From JALORV01 sp963712485 (GTDB taxonomy: Bacteria; Pseudomonadota; Gammaproteobacteria; Burkholderiales; Burkholderiaceae_F): a stretch of DNA of 64,000 nucleotides. The DNA is taken from assembly GCA_963712485.1 (NCBI GenBank), contig CAVQID010000074.1:1-64000 (forward strand), written 5' to 3'. Position 1 is the stretch's first letter, and the number at the start of each line of letters is the position of its first letter. This document shows positions 35,798 to 45,554 of this stretch, in pieces. The notes beneath the pieces were generated by a model. The model was not told the origin of the DNA and did no database searches. It was given only the letters and a program-made list of their open reading frames with translations. The position numbers and the translations under genes were made by a program.

Positions 35798-36430
35798 TCA
35801 GGCGGCCAGTCGCAGCGCCGTGCGCGCCAGCCGAACACCAAGCGACTGCGTCAGCCTGCGCTCCTCGTCAGTTAAGACCGGTGCCGCACCGTGCCTCGCA
35901 ATGTGGCTAGCTCCATAAGGGGTACCGCCGCTGCGCGTGGCCATCAAGTCCGTCTCGGTGTAGGGAATGCCGAGAACCATCATCCCATGGTGCAGCAGCG
36001 GCACCATCATCGACAGCAGGGTCGCTTCCTGCCCGCCGTGCAGGCTGCTGGTCGAACAGAACACCGCCGCCGGTTTGCCGGCCAGTGCGCCGGAAAGCCA
36101 CAGGCCGGAGGTCGAGTCGAGGAAGTGCTTCAATGGTGCAGCCATGTTGCCGAATCGAGTGGGTGAACCGAGCGCCAGGCCGGCGCAGGTCTCGAGGTCG
36201 CTCAGCTCTACGTACGGTGCACCTTCGGCAGGGATTGGCGGCGCCGCCTTCTCGGTGATCGGCGCGACCGGCGGAACGGTGCGCAGTCGTGCATGGACGC
36301 CGTCGACCGTGTCGATGCCGGCGGCGATGGCTTCGGCAAGCCGGCGCGTTGCGCCTTGGCTGGAGTAGTAGAGAACTAGTATGTCCACGGAGGGGCAGGG
36401 CTGCCGTCGCGTTTGCAGATCGACGTTCAC
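35798..36430 (-). CDS. wrbA: NAD(P)H:quinone oxidoreductase WrbA
   Basis: A flavodoxin-like protein of 210 residues. DILVLYYSSQGATRRLAEAI is the FMN phosphate loop, and LGSPTRFGNMAAPLKHFLDS is highly typical. It reduces quinones with two electrons. The N-terminus here has about 14 extra residues; a GTG at 36388 would start it at the usual place. First gene of the wrbA-DUF2069-oxidase operon and divergent from the yihY gene. Confidence 0.9.
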   Translation of the reverse strand: MNVDLQTRRQPCPSVDILVLYYSSQGATRRLAEAIAAGIDTVDGVHARLRTVPPVAPITEKAAPPIPAEGAPYVELSDLETCAGLALGSPTRFGNMAAPLKHFLDSTSGLWLSGALAGKPAAVFCSTSSLHGGQEATLLSMMVPLLHHGMMVLGIPYTETDLMATRSGGTPYGASHIARHGAAPVLTDEERRLTQSLGVRLARTALRLAA

Positions 36431-36504
36431 GCAGCGGCGTTGAGCGGAACCGTATTATAGAAACCGCGTCGCGTCGGCCGCCGTTGGCGGGTGCGGCGGT
36501 TTAC

Positions 36505-37779
36505 ATGTCCCGCCTCACCGCCGCCCTCGACTCGTTTCCCAGGCTGAAGTCCGCCCGCGAAGTGGCGTTGTTCGCCTATCGCCGCGGGCGCGAAGTACGC
36601 CTGCAGCAGGTCGCGAGCAGCCTCACCTTTACGACGCTGCTGTCGATCGTGCCGCTGTTTGCGGTCGGCCTCGCCATTTTCAGCGCGTTCCCGCTCTTTG
36701 CCGAGTTCCGCGATGCGCTGCAATCGCTGGTATCGAAGACGCTGCCACCGCAGATCTCCACGACCGTTCTGCGCTACATCGGTGAATTCGCCGACCAGGC
36801 GGCACGGCTCACGGCCGCCGGGCTGGTCCTGCTGGCCTTGGCCGCGATCGCGATGATAATGACCGTCGATCATGTGCTGAACGACATCTGGCAGGTCCGC
36901 GCGCGACGGCCGTTCGGCCAGCGCATCCTGATCTACTGGGCAGTGTTGACGCTGGCGCCGATCCTGATCGGCGCCAGCCTCAGCGCCAGTTCGTACGTCT
37001 GGTCGCCGTCTGCAGCGGAACTGAAGCGGATCCCGTGGCTGCTGCGCGGCCTGCTCGATTACGCGCCGCTGGTCCTCAGCGGGCTCGCCTATTCGGCGCT
37101 GTATGTGTTCGTTCCGGCTCGCAGGGTGCGCTGGCGCGACGCGCTGATTGGCGGCTTTGTCGCGGCGATCCTCGCCGAACTGCTGAAGGTCGGCTTCGCA
37201 TACTTCATCGCGCGCGGCTCGGTGCGCTCCGTTTATGGCGCGTTCGCCGCGCTTCCCCTCTTCCTGCTGTGGATGTACCTGTCGTGGTATGTGCTGCTGT
37301 TCGGTGCGGCAATCGCGGCGACGCTGCCGCGGCTGCGTGCGAGGCGGTTCGCCGATGAACTGCGCGCGGGCAACGCTTTCGTGACCGCGCTGGCGCTGCT
37401 GCGGCAACTGCTCGAGGCGCGCCGTGCCGATCGTCCTGCCGTCGGGGCTCAGGTGCTCGCACTGAAGGCACGCACCGATCTGGTGGATGCCGAGTGTCAG
37501 CTCGAAACGCTGGAGCGCCTCGGCTACGTGCGCCGGTTATTGACGCCGCGACGCCGTGGCGAATCGTCCGAGTGGCTGCTGTCGTGTGATCCGGCGCGGA
37601 TGACCCTGCGCCCGATGTTCGAACGCTTCGTGATCGATCCGGGCAATCTGCTGCTGGCGCTGGATCGGGAAGGACTCGGCACGCTGCTGACCGGCTGGAT
37701 CGATCGCGACGACTGGATCAACGCACCGCTGGAGACGAGCCTGGCGGTTGTCAGCGCTGCGGCGTCGCCTGGCGACTGA
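36505..37779 (+). CDS. YihY/BrkB family inner-membrane protein
   Basis: A 424-residue protein. QVASSLTFTTLLSIVPLFAV and FAALPLFLLWMYLSWYVLLF are characteristic. About six membrane segments fill residues 30-285, followed by a soluble ~130-residue C-terminal domain with winged-helix-like segments. The family was once called ribonuclease BN; that function is not supported. The ATG at 36505 is chosen over further upstream codons that overlap wrbA's promoter region. It converges on, and overlaps by 29 bases, the serine hydrolase. Confidence 0.88.
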   Translation: MSRLTAALDSFPRLKSAREVALFAYRRGREVRLQQVASSLTFTTLLSIVPLFAVGLAIFSAFPLFAEFRDALQSLVSKTLPPQISTTVLRYIGEFADQAARLTAAGLVLLALAAIAMIMTVDHVLNDIWQVRARRPFGQRILIYWAVLTLAPILIGASLSASSYVWSPSAAELKRIPWLLRGLLDYAPLVLSGLAYSALYVFVPARRVRWRDALIGGFVAAILAELLKVGFAYFIARGSVRSVYGAFAALPLFLLWMYLSWYVLLFGAAIAATLPRLRARRFADELRAGNAFVTALALLRQLLEARRADRPAVGAQVLALKARTDLVDAECQLETLERLGYVRRLLTPRRRGESSEWLLSCDPARMTLRPMFERFVIDPGNLLLALDREGLGTLLTGWIDRDDWINAPLETSLAVVSAAASPGD

Positions 37780-38677
37780 CCGTTGCCACGGCCTGAGGAG
37801 CGGGCGCGACGATCAGATCATGAATGGGAGCCGCCAGACGGGCTAGCCACTCGCCGCCATCCGGATGCTCGGCGATGCCCACCAGAACGAATCGCTTGCC
37901 CTGGCTTTCCACCAGCGCACTGTCGGCATGGAAGTGCTTCCACGAGCCTGACTTCCGATAGATTTCCGCGCCGGGACGGGCCTCGAGGCCCTTGACGAAC
38001 TTATGGCGTATGCCGGGATTGGACAGGAACTGCTTCATCAGCGCGTTCATCGGCGAACTCAGTAGCCGATCGTCCGCGAGCATCCAGTACAGGCGGGCCA
38101 CCTGGAACGCCGTCGCGCCGTGTGACAGGTTTTTCAACGGGTCGCGCCGTGCTGCCGGTTCCGGCCCGTAGCCTTTGCCGACCCACAGACCGCCGCTTCC
38201 CGCGCGGTCGTAAAGGGCAAATCGGGACGACTGGAGTATTTCCTGCAGGCGGTCAATGCCGACCCAGCGCAGCACCCGCGTCGCATCCTCGTTGCTCGAG
38301 AAGCGGATCATGTTGGTCATCGCCGCCGTCGTCACGGCGTTGATCGTTAGGCGTCCCGCTTCTGCCTCCGCAAGGGCACCGAGCAGGATCGCGACCTTCG
38401 GCATGCTGGCCGCGTACATCATGCGATCGCCATTGAGCATGGCAAGCCGCGGCGCGGCCGGATCAGTCACATCGACGAGGGCAAGCGCAAGATGCCCATG
38501 GGCGACTTCGTTGCTCAGGCCGACGTCGGCGACGACGCGCTCCATCGCGGCCTGCAGCTCAGGGCTGCGAGCGTCGCGCAGGTTCGCGAGCGTGCCTTCT
38601 GCGGAGGCCGGCCCTGCCAGGAGGGCCAGCGCGGCGACGGCACTGCAACGGGCAATGAGATTCCGGAGAAACGACAT
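37751..38677 (-). CDS. SxxK serine hydrolase (class A beta-lactamase-like)
   Basis: About 308 residues. A signal peptide (CSAVAALALLAGPASA) is followed by MYAASMPKVAILLGALAEAE with SMPK as the SxxK catalytic motif. An SSNED segment stands where beta-lactamases have SDN. YRKSGSWKHFHADSALV matches the KTG-type third motif (KSG). Homologues include class A-like hydrolases of unknown substrate; antibiotic resistance should not be assumed. The start at 38677 is chosen for the signal peptide. A second SxxK protein is at 45551. Confidence 0.8.
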   Translation of the reverse strand: MSFLRNLIARCSAVAALALLAGPASAEGTLANLRDARSPELQAAMERVVADVGLSNEVAHGHLALALVDVTDPAAPRLAMLNGDRMMYAASMPKVAILLGALAEAEAGRLTINAVTTAAMTNMIRFSSNEDATRVLRWVGIDRLQEILQSSRFALYDRAGSGGLWVGKGYGPEPAARRDPLKNLSHGATAFQVARLYWMLADDRLLSSPMNALMKQFLSNPGIRHKFVKGLEARPGAEIYRKSGSWKHFHADSALVESQGKRFVLVGIAEHPDGGEWLARLAAPIHDLIVAPAPQAVATVSRQATPQR

Positions 38678-38995
38678 CGATCGATTGGCTGCGAAGCGAG
38701 CGGATGCGACACGATCCACAGCGGTCGGCCGTCCAGTGCAGGAGGGGAGACTCGCGGGCGCGCGCGAAAGGCTGCATTGTACTCGAGCGGCGGGCCGGCT
38801 TGACAGCGCGTCGTCGTTGCGAAAGGGGCACGCTACACCGGTTTACTCGGGCTTTGGCGCTAAGAGATCGTCCCCGACCAGCATGGCCACGCGTGCTGAC
38901 TGCAGGGCTGAGCAGGCAAGCTTCGATCTCGAGGAGCCATTCCTGCGCGATGGTAGTGTTCGTGAGCTCAAGTTCGACTGCGAAGCCCCTGACCC
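38678..38995. other. non-coding divergent region
   Basis: About 320 bases between the divergent serine hydrolase and transporter genes. No supported gene, repeat or strong promoter was seen. Confidence 0.4.
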
Positions 38996-40348
38996 ATGTC
39001 GGCCACGTCGCTGCCAGCCACTTCCAAGTCGTCGCTGGACCGGTTCCTGTCGCTGTTTGCCGATGTGCGCCACGGCGAGAGCGGGCGACTGTTGCTGCTG
39101 TTCCTGAATGTCTTCCTGATCCTTACCGCCTACTACGTCATGAAGCCGGTACGGGAGGCGCTGATCCTCGCGCAGCCTGGAGGCGCCGAGATCAAGAGCT
39201 ACTCGCTGGCGCTGCAGGCGGTGTTGCTGGCGTTCGCTGTCCCGGCCTATGGTGCGCTGGCCGGGCGGCTGTCGCGCCGCCGGCTTATCAATGTCGCGAC
39301 GGCGTTCTTTATCGCCTGTCTGCCGCTGTTCTTCCTGGCCGCGGAGCAGCGCTGGCGGGTGGGCGTGCCGTTCTTTCTCTGGATCGGCATCTTCAGCCTG
39401 ATGGTCATTGCGCAGTTCTGGGCCTACGCAAATGACATCTACACGCCGGACGAAGGCAAGCGGCTGTTTGCGCTAGTAGCATTCGGCGCTTCGTCGGGCG
39501 CGGTGTTCGGGGCGTTCATTTCGGGCGAGCTCATCGGCGTGCTCGGAGTCCACGCAATGCTGCTGGTGGCAGCGGTCATCCTTGCGGCGAGCCTCATCGT
39601 ATTCAACATCATCGACATCCGTGAAGATGCAGTCGGCAAGAACCGACGGGACGCCAGGGCAGTCGAGGCGCCGATCGGGAACGGGAGTGCCTTCGGGCTG
39701 GTGATGCGCAATCGCTACCTGCTGCTGATCGCCGTGCTGGTTCTCCTGCTGAACTGGGTCAATGCGACCGGTGAATACATCCTTTCGTCGATCGTGCGGC
39801 GGGCGGCCGACAGCGAGATTGCCGCGGGACTGCTATCACCGGCGCAGGAGGGCGCTTACATCGGCGCGTTCTTCTCGCAGTATTTCCAGATCGTGAACAT
39901 CGCCGGTATGGTGCTGCAGCTGTTCGTCGTATCGAGAGTGGTCAAGTACCTTGGCGTCCACGTGGCGGTGTGCGTCCTGCCGGTGGTGGCGCTCGGAAGT
40001 TACGCGATCGCGGCGCTGCTGCCGTCGCTGGCCGTCATGCGATGGGTCAAAACGGCGGAAAACTCGGTCGACTATTCGCTGCAGAACACCGTCAATCAGA
40101 TGCTCTTTCTGCCGACGACACGCGAGGAGAAGTACAAGGCGAAGCAGGTTACGGACAGTTTCGTCGTCCGCTCCGGCGATGTGCTGTCTTCGGCAACGGT
40201 TTTCATCGGGACGTCAGTGCTGGCGCTGGGCACGTCGCAGTTCGCGTGGATCAACGTCGTGCTCGTTGCGGTCTGGATCGCCGTGGCAGTCCTCGTGGGG
40301 CGCGAGTTCCGGCGGAAGTCGGAAGCTTCGCGGGCGGGGAGCGCGTGA
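38996..40348 (+). CDS. ATP/ADP-translocase-like (NTT family) MFS transporter
   Basis: A 450-residue protein with about twelve membrane segments. ILTAYYVMKPVREALILAQP and FWAYANDIYTPDEGKRLF match bacterial relatives of nucleotide translocases. LPTTREEKYKAKQVTDSFVV also occurs in that group. True NTT proteins exchange ATP and ADP in intracellular bacteria; free-living relatives are common and their substrate is not known. The GTG of the next gene overlaps its stop, so the two are coupled. Confidence 0.8.
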   Translation: MSATSLPATSKSSLDRFLSLFADVRHGESGRLLLLFLNVFLILTAYYVMKPVREALILAQPGGAEIKSYSLALQAVLLAFAVPAYGALAGRLSRRRLINVATAFFIACLPLFFLAAEQRWRVGVPFFLWIGIFSLMVIAQFWAYANDIYTPDEGKRLFALVAFGASSGAVFGAFISGELIGVLGVHAMLLVAAVILAASLIVFNIIDIREDAVGKNRRDARAVEAPIGNGSAFGLVMRNRYLLLIAVLVLLLNWVNATGEYILSSIVRRAADSEIAAGLLSPAQEGAYIGAFFSQYFQIVNIAGMVLQLFVVSRVVKYLGVHVAVCVLPVVALGSYAIAALLPSLAVMRWVKTAENSVDYSLQNTVNQMLFLPTTREEKYKAKQVTDSFVVRSGDVLSSATVFIGTSVLALGTSQFAWINVVLVAVWIAVAVLVGREFRRKSEASRAGSA

Positions 40349-42546
40349 CAGTCGCATCGTCGCCGATGCAGCCGCCTGCCGCGCGGCGCAACAGGCAGTT
40401 GTCGCTGTCGACGCAGATTCTCATCGGACTTGCGCTGGGTCTTGCGGTCGGCTTGTTCTTCGGCGAACCGGCAGCGGTGCTGCAACCGCTGGCCGACATC
40501 TACATCCGGCTGATCCAGATGACGGTGCTGCCGTACCTCGTCGTCACGCTGGTCGTCGGGCTCGGCGAACTCGAGCCTGAACAGGCGCGCAGGCTCGGCC
40601 TCTACGGCTTGAGCGCCATGCTGATCGTGGCCGCCTCTGCAATGGTGGTGGTCGGCGCAATGCCGTTCGCCTTTCCGCCCCAGCAGAACGCTTTTTTCTT
40701 CAGTCACTCCTTGGTCGAGCCGCGTCAGCCGCTGGGCCTGATCGACGTTTACGTCCCGTCCAATCCCTTCAATGCACTCGCCAATTCGATCATCCCGGCC
40801 GTGGTCCTTTTCAGCTCGGCGGTGGGCTTGGCGCTGATCGGACTCGAGAACAAGCAGAGCCTGCTCGCGGGACTGCGGACGCTCGAAGGCGCGATCGTCC
40901 GCATCACCAACTTCGTGATCAGGACCACACCGTTCGGCGTTTTCGCCATTGCGGCCGTGACAGCGGGCACCATGGACATTGGAACGCTGCAGCGACTGGA
41001 GGCCTACTTCGCCGTCTTCATCGTTGCCTCGCTGCTGCTTGGCTTCGTCATCCTGCCGATGATCGTGATGATCCTCACGCCGTTTTCCTATCGGCAGGTC
41101 GTCGGTGTAGCCAAGGATGCGCTGTTGACGGCGTTCATCGCGCAAAGCGTCTTCATCGTGCTGCCGATCCTGGTCGAGCGCATCGAGGCCCTCCTCGAGC
41201 GGCAGGGAATGCGGACGCCGGAGACCGTTTCAACAGTCCGCGTGCTGGTGCCCATTTCGTTCATCGTGCCGAACGCCGGCCGGCTGCTGACGCTGCTGTT
41301 CGTTCCCTATGGCGCGTGGCTCGCAGGCTCCGGCCTGGCGCCGGCGGACTACGCGGGACTTTTCGGCGCCGGCTTCTTCGCCTATTTCGCCAAGGCGCAG
41401 GTGGCGCTGCCGTTCCTGATGGATCTCGTCGGCGTACCGCACGACATGTTTCAGCTCTACATCCCGACCACGATCATCACCGGAAAATTTGACTCGATGG
41501 TCGCAACGATGAGCCTGATCGTCGTCGCGCTTTGCGGCGCCGCTGCCAGTGCCGGGTACCTGCGACTGACTTTGGTGCGCATGCTGGTGTTGGCGGGCGT
41601 TGCAGCGGTTGTGCTGCTGATCGCGGTCGGCGCTACACGGCTCCTGCTCGCTTCGACGATCGACACCACCTATCGCAAGGACAAGGTACTGACCGGCATG
41701 CATCTTCGCCGCAGTTCGGTCCCGGTCGTCGTGCACGACGACATCGTCGAGCCCGACGAGTCGCGGCTTTCGGCCCTCGAACGCATCCGCGCACGCGGGG
41801 CGCTGCGCGTCGGCTACGTACCGGACCGCCTGCCTTTTTCATTCATCAATGCCCGGCAGGAGCTGGTTGGCCTGGATGTCGAACTCGCAGGCCGGCTCGC
41901 CGAGGACATCGGGGTCGGGTCGGTCGAATTTGTGCCCGCGCGGCACTCGACGCTGGCGCAGCTCTTGGTGGAGCGCCGCGTCGACCTGGTGATGAACGTT
42001 CCCTATCTGCGCGGCACGCTGCCGATCATGGTCTTTTCGACGCCGTACCTCAACGCCGACGTGGGATTCGTTGTCAAGGACGCGCGGAGGCACGACTTTG
42101 CCACCGTGGATTCGATCCGGAAGCTCGGAACGGTGACCCTCGGAATCCCGGTGCGTGAACGATCACTCGAGGCGGGCCTGCGTGAGTACCTGAAGGGAAC
42201 TGAAGTCCGGTTCGAAGACTTGGGCTCACCCTATGAATTCCTGGCCGGCTGGCGGGAAGACATCGATGCTTTCGTCACGCTTGCGGCGAGCGGCGCCTCC
42301 TGGTCACTGCTCTACCCCAACTACTCGGTCGTCGTGCCACAGCCGCCACCCGCGGCGCTGCCGCTGGCGGTCGGCATGCGTCAGGATGACCGCGACCTGC
42401 ATGCCTTCGTCGACAACTGGCTCGTCGTCGAGCGTGCGGGTGGCACACTGCAGCAGGCCTTCGATTACTGGGTCCTCGGCAAGGGCGCGGAGCCGACTGG
42501 ACGTCGCTGGTCAGTGATGCACGACGTTCTCGGCTGGGGACGCTAG
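40345..42546 (+). CDS. dicarboxylate-symporter-like protein fused to a solute-binding domain
   Basis: A 733-residue protein. Residues ~20-420 have eight or more membrane segments and resemble SLC1-type cation:dicarboxylate symporters (IRLIQMTVLPYLVVTLVVGL, NPFNALANSIIPAVV). Residues ~475-730 form an SBP_bac_3-type periplasmic binding domain (GALRVGYVPDRLPFSFINAR, ELVGLDVELAGRLAED). The usual serine-rich and NMDGT substrate loops of SLC1 are replaced (AFIAQSVFIVLP; SFIVPNAGRLL). So the transport substrate may differ from glutamate or succinate. The start is the GTG at 40345, overlapping the preceding stop. Confidence 0.8.
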   Translation: MTVASSPMQPPAARRNRQLSLSTQILIGLALGLAVGLFFGEPAAVLQPLADIYIRLIQMTVLPYLVVTLVVGLGELEPEQARRLGLYGLSAMLIVAASAMVVVGAMPFAFPPQQNAFFFSHSLVEPRQPLGLIDVYVPSNPFNALANSIIPAVVLFSSAVGLALIGLENKQSLLAGLRTLEGAIVRITNFVIRTTPFGVFAIAAVTAGTMDIGTLQRLEAYFAVFIVASLLLGFVILPMIVMILTPFSYRQVVGVAKDALLTAFIAQSVFIVLPILVERIEALLERQGMRTPETVSTVRVLVPISFIVPNAGRLLTLLFVPYGAWLAGSGLAPADYAGLFGAGFFAYFAKAQVALPFLMDLVGVPHDMFQLYIPTTIITGKFDSMVATMSLIVVALCGAAASAGYLRLTLVRMLVLAGVAAVVLLIAVGATRLLLASTIDTTYRKDKVLTGMHLRRSSVPVVVHDDIVEPDESRLSALERIRARGALRVGYVPDRLPFSFINARQELVGLDVELAGRLAEDIGVGSVEFVPARHSTLAQLLVERRVDLVMNVPYLRGTLPIMVFSTPYLNADVGFVVKDARRHDFATVDSIRKLGTVTLGIPVRERSLEAGLREYLKGTEVRFEDLGSPYEFLAGWREDIDAFVTLAASGASWSLLYPNYSVVVPQPPPAALPLAVGMRQDDRDLHAFVDNWLVVERAGGTLQQAFDYWVLGKGAEPTGRRWSVMHDVLGWGR

Positions 42547-42602
42547 GTTCGGCTGTCCGGAAACCCGATCACAACCTTCATTTCAAAGCTCTGAGGTCCT
42601 GG

Positions 42603-45554
42603 ATGACGACTTGCACTTCCCTCGGCCGCGCCGCGATCGCCTTTGGCGCCTTTCTGTTGATCCTTGCCTCGTCCGCCCTGTCGGCGGAGACGGCAAGCAT
42701 GTCGTCACCGGAGTCACGTGCGAAACATCGCCAATGGATCGTGGAGATGAAGGAAGCCCCGCGCGGACCGTTCTCCGGCGTCAAGTGGTACTGCAAGGAC
42801 GGCACGGTGTTCCCGCCGACCGAGTACGCGTGCGCCAAGCGTGGCGGCGGTGTCCAGCACGGCGAGTGGAGCGACCGCACCAAGGAGTTGAGGTCGCAGG
42901 GCTACAAGGTTGCGACGCTGCTCGCCGGCATCGATGCGTCGAAGGCGGTGGCGGCGCCCGATTTTGCCGACAGTTATGCTCAGCTGCTGGTCGAGAAATT
43001 CCTGGTCGCCACCGACAACGGCTGGATCATGCGCCGCGCGCTGTTCTACCGCGGTGCACTGCAAGAGGAGGACGAACGTGAAGGCGCGCGCACCCTGTTG
43101 CAGACCATGGCGGCGCGGCCCGAGTGGACAGGCTTCCGCTTCGTCGCGCTACGCACCGGTGTACGCATGTTGCCGCACGGACAGGACACCGCGTCAGCGC
43201 AGAAGGTGAGGCAGATGGCGGCGACATTGTCCGACCGCGACGCAGGCTTCGCCTCGCTGCGCGCGAAGATCCATGGCACGCCGGAAGCCAGCGATGCCGA
43301 ACGCGTTCGCGCCTACGCCGCTGCTGCGAAGCCCGAGCTGCGCGCCAGCTACGAGGAACTCGCCGCGGAGATCGATCGCGTCTATCAACCGAAGCCGCTC
43401 GATCAGACGCTGGAAAGCGCCGCGCGCGGGTTCAGCCGCGAGCCGGCCGTGCAGAAGTCGCTGAACGAGGCGCGCGCGACCTACCTGCGCGACACGGACA
43501 TCGTCAGCCGCTACCGCCTGACAGCCGACGTGCTGATGTCATTGCGTCGCAGCCTGCCGACGATCAAGTCCGCGCCGGATCGCTTGCGTGCGCTGGACCT
43601 GTCAATAGCCGTCGAGGAAGAGAACCTGCGGCTCGGCAACACAATGCGCGCGGCCATCGACAAGGCGCCGCGCGGCGGCAACTTGATCCTGATGCGCGCC
43701 GCCGCCGACGCTGCCTTTGGCACCGGCCTGCTGAACGAACGCGAACGCAGTTCGCTTCAAAAGTCCTTCGAGACGCTCGGCGCGCCCGAGGTGCAGTTGC
43801 GCGCCTACATGGCCGAGCTGCGCTACCTTGGGCTGGTGCCCGGCTGGGGCACGCAGCAATTGCGCTTCCAGTTCGGCGAGGCGATGGACAAGCTGGCGGA
43901 AATCGAGCCCAAGTCAGAGCTCTTCGTCCAGGACCAGCTGCGTGGCAGCCCGCTGCTGTTCTATTCGCAGGCGCTCGACGCACTGAACCGCGACGCCAAC
44001 CGGCAGGCCGGCGTACGCAACAGTGTCTTCGGAAATGAAGTCGCGTCCGGTTTCAACGCGCTCAATCCGGGCATCGCGCGGGGCGTGTTGCACACGAGCC
44101 CGGAAATGCAGCGCGCCGGCCAGTTCCGGGCTGACGGCATCTACGTACTGCCGGAAACGGTGGCTGACCTGCCGCCAATCGCCGGCATCCTTACGGCGGG
44201 CGCCGGCAACCCACTGTCGCATGTGCAGTTGCTCGCGCGCAACCTCGGCATCCCGAACGTCGCGGTCGACCAGTCCGTGTTGCCGACTCTTCAGCAGGCC
44301 GACGGCCGACGGGCCGTGATGGCCGTGAGTTCCGGCGGACTGGTGGAGATCGCGGACGACGGCCCGCAGTGGGACGCGGTGCTCGGCAAGGCGACCCAGG
44401 CGGCCGCCACTGCCATGTTCGAGCCGGACCTGAAGAAGCTCGACCTTTCGGTTCGCACCTTCGTCAGCCTCGACACGCTGCGCGCGAAGGATTCGGGCCG
44501 CATCGTCGGGCCGAAGGCGGCCAAGCTCGGAGAACTCAAGGCGAGTTTCCCTGATCGCGTCGCGCCCGGTGTTGGCATTCCGTTCGGCCTGTATCGCGCG
44601 ACCGTCCTCGACCGCCCTTACAAGAACACCGGCAGAACCGTGTACCAGTGGATGGTCGAGAGCTTTCGGAAACTCGAGGCGATGCCGGCCGGGTCGAAGG
44701 AAGCGGCGCAGGCGGCCGAGCAACTGCGCGCCGAAATCTACTCGACGGTCATGAAGACCGACCCAGGTCCGCAGTTCCGCGAGCAGCTGCGTGCCGCGAT
44801 GGCGAAGGAATTCGGCGCCGACTTCCGCGGTGGCGTGTTTATCCGCTCCGACACCAACGTCGAGGACCTGCCGGGATTCACCGGAGCGGGGCTGAACCTG
44901 ACGCTCTTCAACATTGTCGGCTTCGACAACGTCGTGAAGGGCATCCAGGAGGTCTGGGCCTCGCCGTACACCCAGCGTGCCTGGGCGTGGCGCCAGGCGC
45001 ACATGAAAGGGCCCGAGCACATCTATCCCGCGGTGCTGCTGCTGCGGACGGTGCCGTCCGACCTGTCCGGCGTGATGATCACGCAGGACGTCGACAGCGG
45101 TGATCGCAGCATTTTGTCGGTGGCCGTCAACGAAGGTGTCGGCGGAGCGGTCGAAGGTCAGGCGGCCGAATCGGTACGCATCGACAAGCGCACTGGCAGC
45201 GTGCGCCTGATGGCCTCCGCCACCTCGCCACGCCGCATGGTTCCGCAGGCGACGGGAGGCATCGCCAAGTTGCCTGCGTCAGGTGCCGAGACCTTGCTGA
45301 AGGCCGATGAAGCAAAGCAGTTGATCGCGTTTTCTGACGAGATCAACAAGCGCTTCCAGCAAGTCGACGAACGTGGACAGTCCGCCGCGGCGGATGTGGA
45401 GTTCGCATTCGTCAACGGTCGACTCTGGCTGCTGCAGATCCGACCGTTCAATGAAAGCCGGCAGGCGCAGGCGAGCGCCTATCTGGCGAAGATGGACCAG
45501 TCACTGGAAAAGAACCTGAATCGCACGGTGAACCTGCGGGAGCCGCTCAAATGA
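42603..45554 (+). CDS. exported GWD-like dikinase (phosphohistidine plus ATP-grasp domains)
   Basis: A 983-residue protein with a signal peptide (GAFLLILASSALSAE). Residues ~40-480 have no recognised domain. Then a PEP-utiliser-type swivelling domain has AGNPLSHVQLLARNLGIPNV with the likely phospho-accepting His540. Then comes a C-terminal pyruvate-phosphate-dikinase-type ATP-grasp domain (GPKAAKLGELKASFP, VFIRSDTNVEDLPGFTGAGL, LWLLQIRPF). The order His domain then ATP-grasp at the C-terminus is that of alpha-glucan water dikinases, not of PEP synthase. ATP is not available in the periplasm, so the leader sequence is odd. The stop overlaps the next gene (ATGA), a serine hydrolase. Confidence 0.75.
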   Translation: MTTCTSLGRAAIAFGAFLLILASSALSAETASMSSPESRAKHRQWIVEMKEAPRGPFSGVKWYCKDGTVFPPTEYACAKRGGGVQHGEWSDRTKELRSQGYKVATLLAGIDASKAVAAPDFADSYAQLLVEKFLVATDNGWIMRRALFYRGALQEEDEREGARTLLQTMAARPEWTGFRFVALRTGVRMLPHGQDTASAQKVRQMAATLSDRDAGFASLRAKIHGTPEASDAERVRAYAAAAKPELRASYEELAAEIDRVYQPKPLDQTLESAARGFSREPAVQKSLNEARATYLRDTDIVSRYRLTADVLMSLRRSLPTIKSAPDRLRALDLSIAVEEENLRLGNTMRAAIDKAPRGGNLILMRAAADAAFGTGLLNERERSSLQKSFETLGAPEVQLRAYMAELRYLGLVPGWGTQQLRFQFGEAMDKLAEIEPKSELFVQDQLRGSPLLFYSQALDALNRDANRQAGVRNSVFGNEVASGFNALNPGIARGVLHTSPEMQRAGQFRADGIYVLPETVADLPPIAGILTAGAGNPLSHVQLLARNLGIPNVAVDQSVLPTLQQADGRRAVMAVSSGGLVEIADDGPQWDAVLGKATQAAATAMFEPDLKKLDLSVRTFVSLDTLRAKDSGRIVGPKAAKLGELKASFPDRVAPGVGIPFGLYRATVLDRPYKNTGRTVYQWMVESFRKLEAMPAGSKEAAQAAEQLRAEIYSTVMKTDPGPQFREQLRAAMAKEFGADFRGGVFIRSDTNVEDLPGFTGAGLNLTLFNIVGFDNVVKGIQEVWASPYTQRAWAWRQAHMKGPEHIYPAVLLLRTVPSDLSGVMITQDVDSGDRSILSVAVNEGVGGAVEGQAAESVRIDKRTGSVRLMASATSPRRMVPQATGGIAKLPASGAETLLKADEAKQLIAFSDEINKRFQQVDERGQSAAADVEFAFVNGRLWLLQIRPFNESRQAQASAYLAKMDQSLEKNLNRTVNLREPLK

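Noticed and set aside
36505..37779. Ribonuclease BN annotation for the YihY gene
   Set aside because: The name is historical; the protein is an integral membrane protein with no nuclease motif.
37751..38677. Antibiotic-resistance beta-lactamase
   Set aside because: Only the SxxK and KSG motifs fit; the SDN position is different and many such hydrolases act on other substrates.
43914..45020. A 368-codon minus-strand frame inside the dikinase-like gene
   Set aside because: Shadow frame; the sense strand has a signal peptide and ATP-grasp motifs.
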